From positions 186,001-250,000 of the forward strand of contig NZ_JAEHOK010000001.1 of the NCBI RefSeq assembly GCF_016236915.1: a stretch of DNA of 64,000 nt, in the 5' to 3' direction. Origin of the DNA: Salegentibacter maritimus (GTDB lineage Bacteria; Bacteroidota; Bacteroidia; Flavobacteriales; Flavobacteriaceae). Made by a program: the position numbers and the translations under genes. Under the pieces are notes generated by a model. It ran no database searches. It saw nothing but the letters and a program-made list of their open reading frames with translations, and was not told where the DNA came from. This document shows, piece after piece, positions 18,520-27,397 of this stretch. How positions within the stretch are numbered: position 1 is the first letter of the stretch; every line of letters begins with the position of its first letter.

Positions 18520-18604
18520 CTACCTCGGGGCAAGCCCACGAGGCATTCGTTGAAAACAAATTTTTAATTTCGAGGCAAGCCTCGGGGTATTACACCCTTT
18601 GGCG
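18520..18604. repeat. Dispersed 85-bp intergenic repeat, copy 2
   Basis: Near reverse complement of 13830-13914. It includes two palindromic blocks, CCTCGGGGCAAGCCCACGAGG without its last base at 18523-18542 and CGAGGCAAGCCTCGG at 18571-18585. A shorter relative (AGTAAACTGCCTCGTG) is seen near 61956. The rest of the 319-bp gap 18426-18744 before purB holds no gene. Confidence 0.7.
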
Positions 18605-18744
18605 GTGCCAATTAACTCCAATAGCACTATGCTCATTTATCACACAGGCTTTTATAAAAATTTAGCTAAAAAGAAATGCTGCCGTAGTTTTAAAGATTGG
18701 CTGGAAGCAGTATCTTTATGGCTTTTAATTTCTAATTTAAACCC

Positions 18745-20082
18745 ATGACACCGCTAACAGCTATTTCTCCTATAGACGGAAGATATCATTCCAAAACAAA
18801 ACAACTTTCTGCTTATTTTAGCGAAGAAGCTTTAATAAGATACCGCGTAAAGGTTGAAGTTGAATATTTTATTGCGCTTTGTGAATTACCCTTACCGCAA
18901 TTAAAAGATATTGACCATTCGATATTTCCGGAATTACGTGCTATTTATGAGAATTTTACAAGCATAGATGCCCAGGCCGTAAAGGAAATTGAAAAAACTA
19001 CCAATCACGATGTAAAAGCTGTAGAGTATTTACTAAAAAATAAGTTTGATGAATTGGGGTTGGAAAAATCTAAAGAGTTTATCCATTTTGGACTTACTTC
19101 TCAAGACATCAATAATACGGCAGTCCCTTTAAGTTTAAAAGATGCAATAACCGCCCAGTATCTTCCCGAAGTTGAAGAAATAATAGCGAAGCTAACGCAG
19201 CTTTCGCAAGATTGGGCTAATGTTCCTTTATTGGCCAGAACCCACGGTCAGCCTGCCTCTCCTACCCGATTAGGAAAAGAAATAGAGGTTTTTATAAATC
19301 GCCTGGAATCTCAACTCGATCTTTTAAATAAAGTGCCTCACGCGGCTAAATTTGGAGGTGCTACCGGTAATTTTAATGCACATAAAGTAGCCTATCCAAA
19401 TACCGACTGGAAAGAATTTGGGACAAATTTTGTACAGGAAAAATTAGGCTTATACCATTCTTTTCCAACTACTCAAATTGAGCATTACGACCATATGGCC
19501 GCTTTATTTGATACCTTAAAAAGAATCAATAATATTCTAATAGACCTGGATCGCGATATTTGGACCTATGTTTCGATGGATTATTTTAAGCAGAAAATTA
19601 AAAAGGGGGAGATTGGTTCTTCGGCTATGCCACATAAAGTAAACCCAATAGATTTTGAAAACAGCGAAGGAAATTTAGGGATTGCCAATGCCATTTTTGA
19701 ACATTTAGCAGCTAAGCTTCCCATTAGTAGATTACAACGTGACCTTACCGATAGCACTGTGCTAAGAAATATTGGAGTGCCCCTTGGGCATACCAGTATC
19801 GCTTTTAAAAGTACCCTTAAAGGCCTTGATAAATTATTATTAAACGAAGAAAAGCTAAACGAAGATCTAGAGGCTAACTGGGCTGTAGTAGCTGAAGCAA
19901 TTCAAACCATTTTACGCCGTGAAGGATTTAAAAATCCGTATGAAACCCTTAAAGGCCTTACCAGGACCAACGAAAAAATTAATAAAAAGAGTATCGCCGA
20001 TTTTATTGAAACCTTAGAAGTTTCAGAAACAGTAAAAGAGGAACTCAAAAAAATAAGTCCGCAAAATTATACAGGGATTTAA
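18745..20082 (+). CDS. purB: Adenylosuccinate lyase
   Basis: It cleaves adenylosuccinate to AMP and SAICAR to AICAR, releasing fumarate in both cases, within purine synthesis. The start MTPLTAISPIDGRYHSKT is typical. TTNHDVKAVEYLLK, FIHFGLTSQDINNTA, ARTHGQPASPTRLGKE and the fumarase/ASL signature GSSAMPHKVNPIDFENSE are all intact. Its 445 residues are in the normal range. It is transcribed alone and followed by the hairpin element at 20089-20197. Confidence 0.97.
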   Translation: MTPLTAISPIDGRYHSKTKQLSAYFSEEALIRYRVKVEVEYFIALCELPLPQLKDIDHSIFPELRAIYENFTSIDAQAVKEIEKTTNHDVKAVEYLLKNKFDELGLEKSKEFIHFGLTSQDINNTAVPLSLKDAITAQYLPEVEEIIAKLTQLSQDWANVPLLARTHGQPASPTRLGKEIEVFINRLESQLDLLNKVPHAAKFGGATGNFNAHKVAYPNTDWKEFGTNFVQEKLGLYHSFPTTQIEHYDHMAALFDTLKRINNILIDLDRDIWTYVSMDYFKQKIKKGEIGSSAMPHKVNPIDFENSEGNLGIANAIFEHLAAKLPISRLQRDLTDSTVLRNIGVPLGHTSIAFKSTLKGLDKLLLNEEKLNEDLEANWAVVAEAIQTILRREGFKNPYETLKGLTRTNEKINKKSIADFIETLEVSETVKEELKKISPQNYTGI

Positions 20083-20088
20083 GATAAA

Positions 20089-20197
20089 AAGAGGTTGTTT
20101 GAAACGAATCGTCAATCTGAACTTGTTTCAGATTCTAAGTTTATTAGCCCCTGAAACAAGCTCAGGGTGACGTTCATAAGGTTTCAAACAACCTCTT
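20089..20197 (+). terminator. Long nested hairpin after purB carrying a dispersed palindrome
   Basis: Outer arms AAGAGGTTGTTTGAAAC (20089-20105) and GTTTCAAACAACCTCTT (20181-20197) are perfectly complementary over 17 bp. Inner arms CTTGTTTCAG (20122-20131) and CTGAAACAAG (20151-20160) also pair, with CGTCA and TGACG near them. It probably acts as a terminator between the convergent purB and DUF4252 operons, and it is the best-formed member of the palindrome family seen elsewhere in this window. Confidence 0.75.
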
Positions 20198-20215
20198 CAA
20201 TTATTAGACTAAAAA

Positions 20216-20761
20216 CTACTTTTCAATTTCGGTTTGAAGCATACCGGAAATCCCTTTTAATCCTGCAACATCTATATCACCTTTGTCAAGAGATTTCATA
20301 AACTCCATTAATTTTTGTGGATTCATATCTTCTCCCAAAACACGTGCTACCCCAACACCTTTTGTATCGTCATAACCATACACGATAATTTCGTCTATAG
20401 CATCTTCATTTCCGGTAAAATAAATTTCAGCTTTACGGGTATTTGAGCCATATCGCATTAAAAGCTGGTACTTTTCATCTTTTAAAATTTCAGCCAACCT
20501 GGCTTTTTCAATTTCATATTCTTCTTTGCTATCATTTACCGGTAACGCCAGAACATTAATTTTCTTTACGGTTTCCAGAGTTTCTTTTTGGGTTTCATCC
20601 AGTTCCTCGGTATTTGTAAACATACTGGTAGGTATATCTACCGCTATAAATTTATTATCCTGTTGATTTTCTACATAGTACTCCTGCAAACTAGCTTCGT
20701 TAGCACAGGAAACAAAGGCTGTAGCAGCAAGCGCAAGGCTTAATATTTTTATTACTTTCAT
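20216..20761 (-). CDS. DUF4252 lipoprotein
   Basis: A 181-residue predicted lipoprotein (MKVIKILSLALAATAFVSCANE). The mature part matches the pattern of DUF4252, with LMRYGSNTRKAEIYFTGNEDAIDEIIVYGY and a final GISGMLQTEIEK. Family function is unknown; members sit next to ECF sigma factor operons in Bacteroidota, as here. Last gene of the operon, 24 bp after its paralogue. Confidence 0.85.
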   Translation of the reverse strand: MKVIKILSLALAATAFVSCANEASLQEYYVENQQDNKFIAVDIPTSMFTNTEELDETQKETLETVKKINVLALPVNDSKEEYEIEKARLAEILKDEKYQLLMRYGSNTRKAEIYFTGNEDAIDEIIVYGYDDTKGVGVARVLGEDMNPQKLMEFMKSLDKGDIDVAGLKGISGMLQTEIEK

Positions 20762-20785
20762 TGTTATAGATTTAATAGTATTATT

Positions 20786-21313
20786 CTAAGATTTATTTTC
20801 AACATTCTTGAGCTCTTCAGCTCCCGGAATTTTAAGATCGGAGGTTAAGCGGGATAACTGAGAAAGATCTATTTCGCCGGTAATACTTAAAATTACCGAA
20901 ATTGGATCTCCTTCTTTTTCACCTTCCATAAACATAAAAAGTTCACTTACATAGTTGTCGCTTTTCCCACTTTTTGAATAAAACCGAATGTTTTTACCAT
21001 CTTCTTTTACCCGCATTAACTGGTCTAATTTATTAGAACTTAAATAAGACGCTACATCTTTTTGCATTTGACTTCTCACTGAGGCGGTGGTACTGGTAAA
21101 CATTTTAATTTCATCCAGGTTTTCAATAAGTTTTAGATACTCCCTGGCTTCAGGGTTATCGTCGCTTAGATCTACTTTGGCAAGCATTTTAAACATCTTA
21201 CTGGTCATTACCATCGCATCTACATCTTTCATGTTTTCATACTTGGCAAAAGATTGAGCCTGCGTTATTAGTGGTAACAACCCAATGATAATTATTAGTG
21301 CTATCTTTCTCAT
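20786..21313 (-). CDS. DUF4252 exported protein
   Basis: A 175-residue protein with a signal peptide (MRKIALIIIIGLLPLITQAQS, no lipobox Cys). The body includes MTSKMFKMLAKVDLS, MRVKEDGKNIRFYSKSGKSD and SVILSITGEIDLSQLSRL, matching DUF4252. It is a diverged paralogue of the next gene downstream. It starts 2 bp after the stop of the anti-sigma gene. Confidence 0.85.
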   Translation of the reverse strand: MRKIALIIIIGLLPLITQAQSFAKYENMKDVDAMVMTSKMFKMLAKVDLSDDNPEAREYLKLIENLDEIKMFTSTTASVRSQMQKDVASYLSSNKLDQLMRVKEDGKNIRFYSKSGKSDNYVSELFMFMEGEKEGDPISVILSITGEIDLSQLSRLTSDLKIPGAEELKNVENKS

Positions 21314-21315
21314 GG

Positions 21316-21768
21316 CTATTCGGTTTTGATAAATTTATTTTTAGTGTTATTAAATTCTTTTAAATATTTAAGGTCTTGTTTTCCTTCATTCATTATTTCA
21401 GAAACCATTTTTAATGCTTCCATACTCTTTTGTAATGCCTCTTCCCTATCCTGAATAGTGCTAACATCCTTATCATTCATTTCCAAAGGTTTATTTTGAA
21501 AAAAGAAAAGGCCTATTACTAAAATTATACTGGCCGCCATAGCCGTCCAGAGATACCTATTCTCTTTTTTGTTAGCAGGCAAATTAATTTCCCGGTCATA
21601 ACTTTCTTGATTTTCTTTTGCAGAAAAGGCAAACATAAGTTGGTAAGGTTTTAAACTTTCAGAAACTTCGTTCCTTTCAAAATATTTCCTAAGTTGCTGC
21701 TCTTCGGCCAAAGAAGTTTCCCCGGCATCATACTTTTCGAGTAAATCTTTAATTTTTTGTAATTCCAT
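21316..21768 (-). CDS. Putative anti-sigma factor, single-pass membrane protein
   Basis: 150 residues, with a cytoplasmic N-terminal part of about 70 residues (ELQKIKDLLEKYDAGETSLAEEQQLRKYF) that resembles the zinc-free anti-sigma N-terminal segment seen in Bacteroidota. One membrane helix follows (LWTAMAASIILVIGLFFF, about 73-90), then a charged periplasmic tail. It overlaps the sigma factor gene by 20 bp. Position, size and topology suggest it restrains that sigma factor; this is inference from context. Confidence 0.7.
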   Translation of the reverse strand: MELQKIKDLLEKYDAGETSLAEEQQLRKYFERNEVSESLKPYQLMFAFSAKENQESYDREINLPANKKENRYLWTAMAASIILVIGLFFFQNKPLEMNDKDVSTIQDREEALQKSMEALKMVSEIMNEGKQDLKYLKEFNNTKNKFIKTE

Positions 21769-22264
21769 AATCGTGCTTGTTTGTTAAGCGCTCTCTTATT
21801 TTCTTTCTTGCACGCGATAAGGCTACCCTTACCGCTGTACTTTTCATTTTTGTTATTTCTTCTATTTCTTCAAAATCCAGTTGCTCTATATCTCTAAGCT
21901 GAAAGACGATTTTTTGTTGTTCGGGTAAATCGGCTACAATATCCTGTATCCAATTCATTTCATCTTTTAGCTCCAAATCTCTTTGAGGGGAAATAGATTT
22001 ATTTTCATAATTTTGATGAACAATTCTTAAATTATTATTCTTTTTAGCCTTCAATTCATCTAAACAGTGATTTTTTATCACCATCATTGCAAAAGCTTCA
22101 AGGTTGGTATAATCCTTGATTTTATGTTTTCGGTTCCATAATTTTAGAATCACCTCCTGGGTAGCATCTTCGGCCGCTTCTTTAGAAACAAGCAGTCTTA
22201 ATGCAAGCCGGTACATTTTATCTTTTACCGGGTTTATTTTATCCAGGAAGGCTTGTTGTTTCAT
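21749..22264 (-). CDS. ECF RNA polymerase sigma factor
   Basis: A 171-residue sigma-70 group 4 factor. Region 2 has YRLALRLLVSKEAAEDATQEV and the -10 recognition helix LWNRKHKIKDYTNLEAFAMMV. Region 4 contains LPEQQKIVFQLRDIEQLDFEEI and STAVRVALSRARKKIRERL (helix-turn-helix). It leads a four-gene operon with an anti-sigma-like gene and two DUF4252 genes. ECF factors often autoregulate; the 122-bp upstream gap has no TAnnTTTG match. Confidence 0.92.
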   Translation of the reverse strand: MKQQAFLDKINPVKDKMYRLALRLLVSKEAAEDATQEVILKLWNRKHKIKDYTNLEAFAMMVIKNHCLDELKAKKNNNLRIVHQNYENKSISPQRDLELKDEMNWIQDIVADLPEQQKIVFQLRDIEQLDFEEIEEITKMKSTAVRVALSRARKKIRERLTNKHDYGITKN

Positions 22265-22386
22265 ATATGTGTTGGTTTATTAACCTTCTTACCCTTTAAA
22301 CGATTAGTGGTGATATTTGTTACAATAAGATTTTGGTTTTAAGTAATTGTAGGTATTTTTAGCAATCTAAAACAAACTTAACATTT

Positions 22387-23859
22387 ATGAAGATTAATAA
22401 ACTAATTTTATTTTTAGGCTTATCGCTGGGAATATTAAGCTCCTGCTCTACAGATAATGATGATGAGCGTTCTCCTATTGTAAAAGGTGAAGAAGATCCC
22501 AATTTAGAAATAGAGAATTATCTATATGATGCCATGAGCATTTTTTATGTCTACGAAGCAGATGTTGCAGAACTTGACGAAAATTATTTTGATTCTGAAG
22601 CCGATAAAGATGAATGGCTCGCCAGTTTTGATTCGCCGGAAGATCTCTTTAATGAAGGATTAAAAGTTCCCGCTCCAAAAGACCGATTTAGTTTTATTCT
22701 TGACGATTATACAATCCTGGAAAACAGCCAAAGCGGTATTAGTACTACCACCGGAATGGACTATGGTCTTGTAGCTTATGGAGAAAATGGGGTTTTTGGT
22801 TATGTACGCTATGTAATTCCCGGAAGCCCTGCCGATGAAGCCGAAGTAAAAAGAGGAATGCTTTTTACCGAAATTGATGGAGAAGCCATGAATCGCTCTA
22901 ACTATCAATCGCTTTTGGCACGCGATGGTTATGAAATTTCTTTAGCTGAAGTAAATGAAAATGTAATTAGTGAAACCGGTGAAACAATCGCTTTAACCAG
23001 GGAACAAATTACCGAAAACCCGGTTTTTATTTCTAAGACCATGGAAGTAGACGGTATAAATGTGGGGTACCTAATGTATAATAGTTTTACTGCCGATTTT
23101 GATGATGAATTAAATGCTGCTTTTGGAGATTTAAAGGCTGAAGGCGTGGACGAGTTGGTTTTAGATCTTAGATATAATGGTGGCGGTTCTGTAGAAAGTG
23201 CGGTAGACCTTTCCAGTATGATTACCGGGCAGTTTGAAGGTGAAATATTCTCTAAACAAACCTGGAACGATCTTTTACAAAGTGAATTTACCCAGGAAGA
23301 ATTGGTAGATAGGTTTAACGATAAAATTAGAACTGGCGAGTTGATTAATAGCTTAAACTTAAATAAAGTTTATGTTATTGGAACAGGTTCTACGGCATCA
23401 GCCAGTGAGTTGGTAATGAATGGCCTGGCGCCCTATATAAATGTAATACACGTAGGCTCATCTACCGTTGGTAAATTTCAGGCGGCCGCTCCTTTGTACG
23501 ATTCGCCAAACTTTAACAAACAAAACCGTAATCCTAATCATAAATATGTAATTCAACCACTCATTTACGAATCAAAAAATGCTAATGAAGACGCTTATTA
23601 TGAGGAAGGTTTAATCCCCGATATTGAGGCTGAAGAGGATATTGTTAATCTATTACCTTTAGGCGAAGCTAGCGAAACACTTCTAGCTGCTGCTTTAGCC
23701 GATATAACCGGAAACAAAATGGCTATTCCAGCAGTTTCTTACGATACCAGGTTTACTAAAATTGGAGAAAGTGGAGAGTCTAATGTAGATTATCAGAGAA
23801 TGTATATTGATAAAATCCCAGAAGAAGTTAGGAAAAAAGCAGTAGAATTACAGAAGTAA
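22387..23859 (+). CDS. S41 family peptidase lipoprotein (C-terminal processing protease type)
   Basis: A 490-residue predicted lipoprotein (LGILSSCSTDNDDE). An N-terminal helical domain (about 35-95) and a PDZ-like domain (GLVAYGENGVFGYVRYVIPGSPADEAEVKRG without its middle, about 115-200) precede the catalytic tail-specific protease domain. This includes GVDELVLDLRYNGGGSV, the nucleophile Ser in GTGSTASASELVMNGL and the general-base Lys in VGSSTVGKFQ. It likely degrades surface or periplasmic proteins. Monocistronic and closed by the terminator at 23877-23910. Confidence 0.92.
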   Translation: MKINKLILFLGLSLGILSSCSTDNDDERSPIVKGEEDPNLEIENYLYDAMSIFYVYEADVAELDENYFDSEADKDEWLASFDSPEDLFNEGLKVPAPKDRFSFILDDYTILENSQSGISTTTGMDYGLVAYGENGVFGYVRYVIPGSPADEAEVKRGMLFTEIDGEAMNRSNYQSLLARDGYEISLAEVNENVISETGETIALTREQITENPVFISKTMEVDGINVGYLMYNSFTADFDDELNAAFGDLKAEGVDELVLDLRYNGGGSVESAVDLSSMITGQFEGEIFSKQTWNDLLQSEFTQEELVDRFNDKIRTGELINSLNLNKVYVIGTGSTASASELVMNGLAPYINVIHVGSSTVGKFQAAAPLYDSPNFNKQNRNPNHKYVIQPLIYESKNANEDAYYEEGLIPDIEAEEDIVNLLPLGEASETLLAAALADITGNKMAIPAVSYDTRFTKIGESGESNVDYQRMYIDKIPEEVRKKAVELQK

Positions 23860-23876
23860 TTCTTTAAACTAAAAGG

Positions 23877-23910
23877 AAAAGCCCCGTCTCATTAATGAAA
23901 CGGGGCTTTT
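23877..23910. terminator. Bidirectional hairpin terminator
   Basis: AAAAGCCCCGT (23877-23887) and ACGGGGCTTTT (23900-23910) form an 11-bp stem. With A-rich and T-rich flanks on both sides it can serve the S41 protease gene (plus) and the btuG-like gene (minus). Confidence 0.88.
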
Positions 23911-23942
23911 TTATATAAGCAAATAACAGAAAAACAATATAC

Positions 23943-25061
23943 TTAGTCGTTAAAGTAGAAGCCATTAGGGTTTACCCCTCCAGAGTCTATTTCATCTACC
24001 AATTCACCATTCATATTATAAATTCTTATTGTGCCATTAGAACTATAATCATTGGCATCTCCTGTATAGAAGTAACCATCTTCTAACTCGAATCCATAAA
24101 GAGCAAAAATATCTTCACTTAAAGTAAAAAGACTTTCAGTAGGTAGCTCTTCAGGTAGCTCTTCAGGTACCTCTTCAGCAGAAGTTTCCATAGAATAAAC
24201 AGCACCATTAAGGAAATAATAAATTTTATCATTCTCAATTTCAAAGCTTGATGGATGATCTGTTATATTTGGAAAAATTATTTCATCAGATATCTCGTTA
24301 GTAGACAAATCTATTTTAGAGATACGCCCAGCCGTTTCTTCAATATCTTCAGGCCAAGATGGTATCCCGCTAGACATAACCCATAAGTATCCATCTTCAA
24401 TCTCTAAAGAACTAGGTACATCTCCAACTTCTATACTTTTCTCAATAGAGTTAGAAACAGGATCTATAACCAAAATCTTATTATTAAAATTATATCCACC
24501 TTGTAAATTCACATATAGCTTATCATTCTCAGCAATAATCATCTCCGGCCCCTCTTCTACACTAATAGTTCCGGTAGCTTCATAGTTTTCCAAATCATAT
24601 ATTGCGATATAATCATCATTTGCATCAAAACCATCTCCCCAGTTAGTCACATAAATATGATCTTTGTAAACTACAACATCCCGTGGATAACTTAAACCGC
24701 TCTCTATTGTATGAACAAGCTCCATAGAGTTTCTATTTACAATATGAATTAAGTTTGAATAATTCATAACAATAAAAGCATAATCTTTTGTAAATGTAAT
24801 ATTCTGCCCGGTATCGCCCATTGGCTGATCATTCACTTTAGAGAATATCTCGGTATCAATGATCGAAAAATCATTACTTACGTAAGTTATCGTACTATTA
24901 TTTTTACCAATCCCCCCCTCATTCAGTACAAAAAAACCATTGGTATAATCTCCTTCCGCTTGTGGCCCATCGGGATCAACAATATCATCGTCACTACTAC
25001 AGGAATTTAATAAAAGCCCTCCTATTAAGGCCATAGACAATAGTTTGCTAATTCTCTTCAT
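23943..25061 (-). CDS. BtuG-like cobalamin-binding surface lipoprotein (YncE-like beta-propeller)
   Basis: 372 residues with a lipobox (LLLNSCSSDDD). The mature protein is a series of beta-propeller-like repeats, for example NGFFVLNEGGIGKNNSTITY, FTKDYAFIVMNYSNLIHIV, YPRDVVVYKDHIYVTNWGDG and YFYTGDANDY. Size, fold and position 3 bp downstream of btuB match BtuG, the B12-capturing lipoprotein that caps BtuB in Bacteroides (known family fact). It shares the riboswitch with btuB. Residues about 285-310 hold a short repeat (VPEELPEELPTE) in a loop. The family is also annotated as DUF5074 or cell surface protein. Confidence 0.78.
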   Translation of the reverse strand: MKRISKLLSMALIGGLLLNSCSSDDDIVDPDGPQAEGDYTNGFFVLNEGGIGKNNSTITYVSNDFSIIDTEIFSKVNDQPMGDTGQNITFTKDYAFIVMNYSNLIHIVNRNSMELVHTIESGLSYPRDVVVYKDHIYVTNWGDGFDANDDYIAIYDLENYEATGTISVEEGPEMIIAENDKLYVNLQGGYNFNNKILVIDPVSNSIEKSIEVGDVPSSLEIEDGYLWVMSSGIPSWPEDIEETAGRISKIDLSTNEISDEIIFPNITDHPSSFEIENDKIYYFLNGAVYSMETSAEEVPEELPEELPTESLFTLSEDIFALYGFELEDGYFYTGDANDYSSNGTIRIYNMNGELVDEIDSGGVNPNGFYFND

Positions 25062-25064
25062 TGT

Positions 25065-26906
25065 TTAAAAATTAAGGTTTAGGTATATATTAAAATTTCT
25101 ACCGGGCATCCACCGGTTTTCTACACTTTGGTATGCTTCATCAAAAATATTGAGTACTCTTGCCCCAATTTTATAGCTATGCTTTTTTCCAAAATCATAG
25201 CCTATTCCCAGGTTTGAAACCGTATAGGCATCCATATTATAACGAGCATTATTATCTGACCTGGTAAACGCCTCACCGGTATATAAAAGCTGATAATCCA
25301 GGCTTAACTTTTTAAAACTATAGGTAAAGGCAGCCGTAGCTTTATGAAAGGGTACATAAATAAGCTGGTAGCCGGTATTCATGTCTTCTGAAACGGTATA
25401 TGCATAAGTTGCAGAAGCACCTATACTATGATTTTTTAAAATATTTGTTTGCCAATTAGCAAGTACCTCAAAGCCATAGGTTTCTACTCTCTCTTCATTT
25501 ATTGGACGCCAGGCCCCTGTTTCTGAGGGTAGCCAACGAATCATATCATCAATTTGGTTGTAATAACCGGTAAGGCTAAAATTTAAATTTTTATAGTTAA
25601 AATGGTTTCCAAGTTCTACCTGGTTGGAGGTTTCGGGATTAAGATTGGGGTTTCCGGCACCCGTCCAATACAGGTCGTTATATGTTGGAATTCTAAAATT
25701 TCTGGAAGCGTTTATTTTAAAATTATATAAATTGGTTACATCATAATTAAGGCCCGCCGAAAACAATAACGGACTCTCATAATTATTGGTAACTTCTTTT
25801 CTTAAACCCAATTCGTACTGAAATTTCTTAAACGGCCGGTGTTTCATTAACAATGCCGAAGAAAAAATATTCCTGGTATTTTCAGTAATTCCCGATCCCG
25901 TTCCATCGGTATAGGTATTGGTTAATACAGCATTAAATTGCAATGTATTTGAAGGTGTGTATTTTATATCATACTTTCCTATGGTAGTCTTTGCTGCTCC
26001 AAACGTATAATTATTGGAAGCAATATTTGGATAATATCTATAGTTTTCATCCAAATAGGCCAACCTGGCTACCGAGATAAAATTGCCAAACTCACTAACC
26101 CATTCCAATAAATTCCGTGAATTTACATTACTGTATTTGGTTTTAGTTTCTGAAGGCCTTATCAATGAAAAATGACGTTCTCCTTCAAAAACTTCACTGT
26201 AAAACTTTAAGGTATTTCTTTTAGTAAACCTATATGCCAAACCAATATTTAGGTTATTGTTATAAAAGCTCCCATTTACGTTCTTCTTTCCTTTCAGCGG
26301 CCATTCATAATCATTATCTGAAGAGTTTCTGGCAAGAGCGGCACTTAAGCTCCATTTTTTGGTTGAAGTTTTAATTTTATATCGAGCATCTAAGGTGTTA
26401 AAACTCCCGTATTGTAAAAATAAATCCTGTTTAGTTTTTCCACTAAAATCCAGTTGGGTATTTAAGTGAATACTTCCGCCAATAGCCCCAGAGCCATACA
26501 CAACACTTCCACCCCCACCACGAACACTTATATTATCAAATCCGCCTGCGTTTATGGTATTAAAGTCGGTTTGACCGTTAAATTGAGAATTAATATTAAT
26601 TCCATTCCATAAAACTGCGGTTTGAGACGCAGTTGTTCCACGAAAAGATGGCGAAGAAACCATTCCAAGGCCATTTTCTTTAAAATAGATATTGGTATTA
26701 AAATTTAAAGCTGAAGTAAGTAGTGCTCCGTTTTTCTTTAAAACCGAATCGTTTAAAACGCTTACATGCTGCCCGGTAGAGAAATCTCTTAATTTAATAT
26801 CGGTTAAAAACACCTCGTCCAAAACGTTTATAGTATCGTTTTGAGCCCATAATGGCAAGCCACAAAGCAAGCCAAGAAATAAAATATAAAATTGTCTATT
26901 TTTCAT
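25065..26906 (-). CDS. btuB: TonB-dependent vitamin B12 receptor (BtuB-like)
   Basis: A 613-residue outer-membrane receptor. It has a signal peptide (ILFLGLLCGLPLWAQ), a plug domain (GLGMVSSPSFRGTTASQTAVL and ININSQFNGQTDFNT) and a 22-strand barrel ending in ...NFNIYLNLNF with a terminal Phe. The Ton-box-like segment is NDTINVLDEVFLTDI. Assignment to cobalamin rests on the riboswitch just upstream and the BtuG-like gene after it, as the sequence alone does not set the ligand. Confidence 0.9.
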   Translation of the reverse strand: MKNRQFYILFLGLLCGLPLWAQNDTINVLDEVFLTDIKLRDFSTGQHVSVLNDSVLKKNGALLTSALNFNTNIYFKENGLGMVSSPSFRGTTASQTAVLWNGININSQFNGQTDFNTINAGGFDNISVRGGGGSVVYGSGAIGGSIHLNTQLDFSGKTKQDLFLQYGSFNTLDARYKIKTSTKKWSLSAALARNSSDNDYEWPLKGKKNVNGSFYNNNLNIGLAYRFTKRNTLKFYSEVFEGERHFSLIRPSETKTKYSNVNSRNLLEWVSEFGNFISVARLAYLDENYRYYPNIASNNYTFGAAKTTIGKYDIKYTPSNTLQFNAVLTNTYTDGTGSGITENTRNIFSSALLMKHRPFKKFQYELGLRKEVTNNYESPLLFSAGLNYDVTNLYNFKINASRNFRIPTYNDLYWTGAGNPNLNPETSNQVELGNHFNYKNLNFSLTGYYNQIDDMIRWLPSETGAWRPINEERVETYGFEVLANWQTNILKNHSIGASATYAYTVSEDMNTGYQLIYVPFHKATAAFTYSFKKLSLDYQLLYTGEAFTRSDNNARYNMDAYTVSNLGIGYDFGKKHSYKIGARVLNIFDEAYQSVENRWMPGRNFNIYLNLNF

Positions 26907-26914
26907 CTGCCCCT

Positions 26915-26933
26915 GACTTTTATCCCGAAAGTC
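26915..26933 (-). promoter_or_regulatory. Small hairpin next to the btuB ribosome binding region
   Basis: GACTTT (26915-26920) and AAAGTC (26928-26933) form a 6-bp stem directly upstream of the purine-rich CAGGGGCAG before the btuB start. There is no T run after it, so if it belongs to the riboswitch expression platform it would control translation and not termination. This is an inference. Confidence 0.4.
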
Positions 26934-26949
26934 TAAGAATTAATTAGTA

Positions 26950-27225
26950 CTATTTTGGCAGGTCTCCTGGCTCGCGTCTCGTTGTTTACCTTCCCGTTCT
27001 AAGTAAAAACAGTGGTTTTTGAAGTGATAACAACAAGCATTCTGATTTAAAAATCAGAACTTAGCTTACAGTTGCGGGAACAGCTCAGGCTTAACAAAAG
27101 TTAGAAGGAAGAAGTTTGAAACACGAATAAAATATTCTTTCCTGGTATTTTGTACTTCTAACTTCGTACTTTTTTCCTGATTCCCTTTTAATCGGCGTGA
27201 TAAAACACATCCGAACCAAAAATTT
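26950..27225 (-). ncRNA. Cobalamin riboswitch
   Basis: Read on the minus strand the region gives the B12-riboswitch landmarks in order: GGTTCGGATG at the 5' end, AAAAGGGAA, the core TGTTCCCGCAACTGT, CCACTG with GGGAAGGT, and the B12 box AGCCAGGAGACCTGCC (26972 down to 26957). Between GGGAA and the core lies a long peripheral arm whose AAGTTAGAAG (27164 down to 27155) pairs with CTTCTAACTT (27108 down to 27099). It ends about 45 bp before btuB and should switch off btuB-btuG when B12 is present. Confidence 0.93.
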
Positions 27226-27279
27226 CAGTGCGAAATTAAACATTTATACGAGTTGTAACTATTAAATTCTAAATAATAT

Positions 27280-27287
27280 TACTTTTG
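27280..27287 (+). promoter_or_regulatory. -7 element before btuF
   Basis: TACTTTTG matches TAnnTTTG; a TTG lies 24 bp further upstream, a little far for the usual spacing. It points away from the riboswitch, so the transport genes are read from a separate promoter without a visible riboswitch of their own. Confidence 0.5.
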
Positions 27288-27397
27288 ACAATTCCTCTTC
27301 CAAAAATATCTGAAACACTATGTTCAAGACAAACAAGGTTTCATTCTGGAAAATGAGAAAAAGCAAGTTTCAGTCAATTAGATTTAAGCGTATTAAA

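Noticed and set aside
27320-27397. Upstream ATG for btuF
   Set aside because: It would add a basic 26-residue segment before the lipoprotein signal; possible but less likely.
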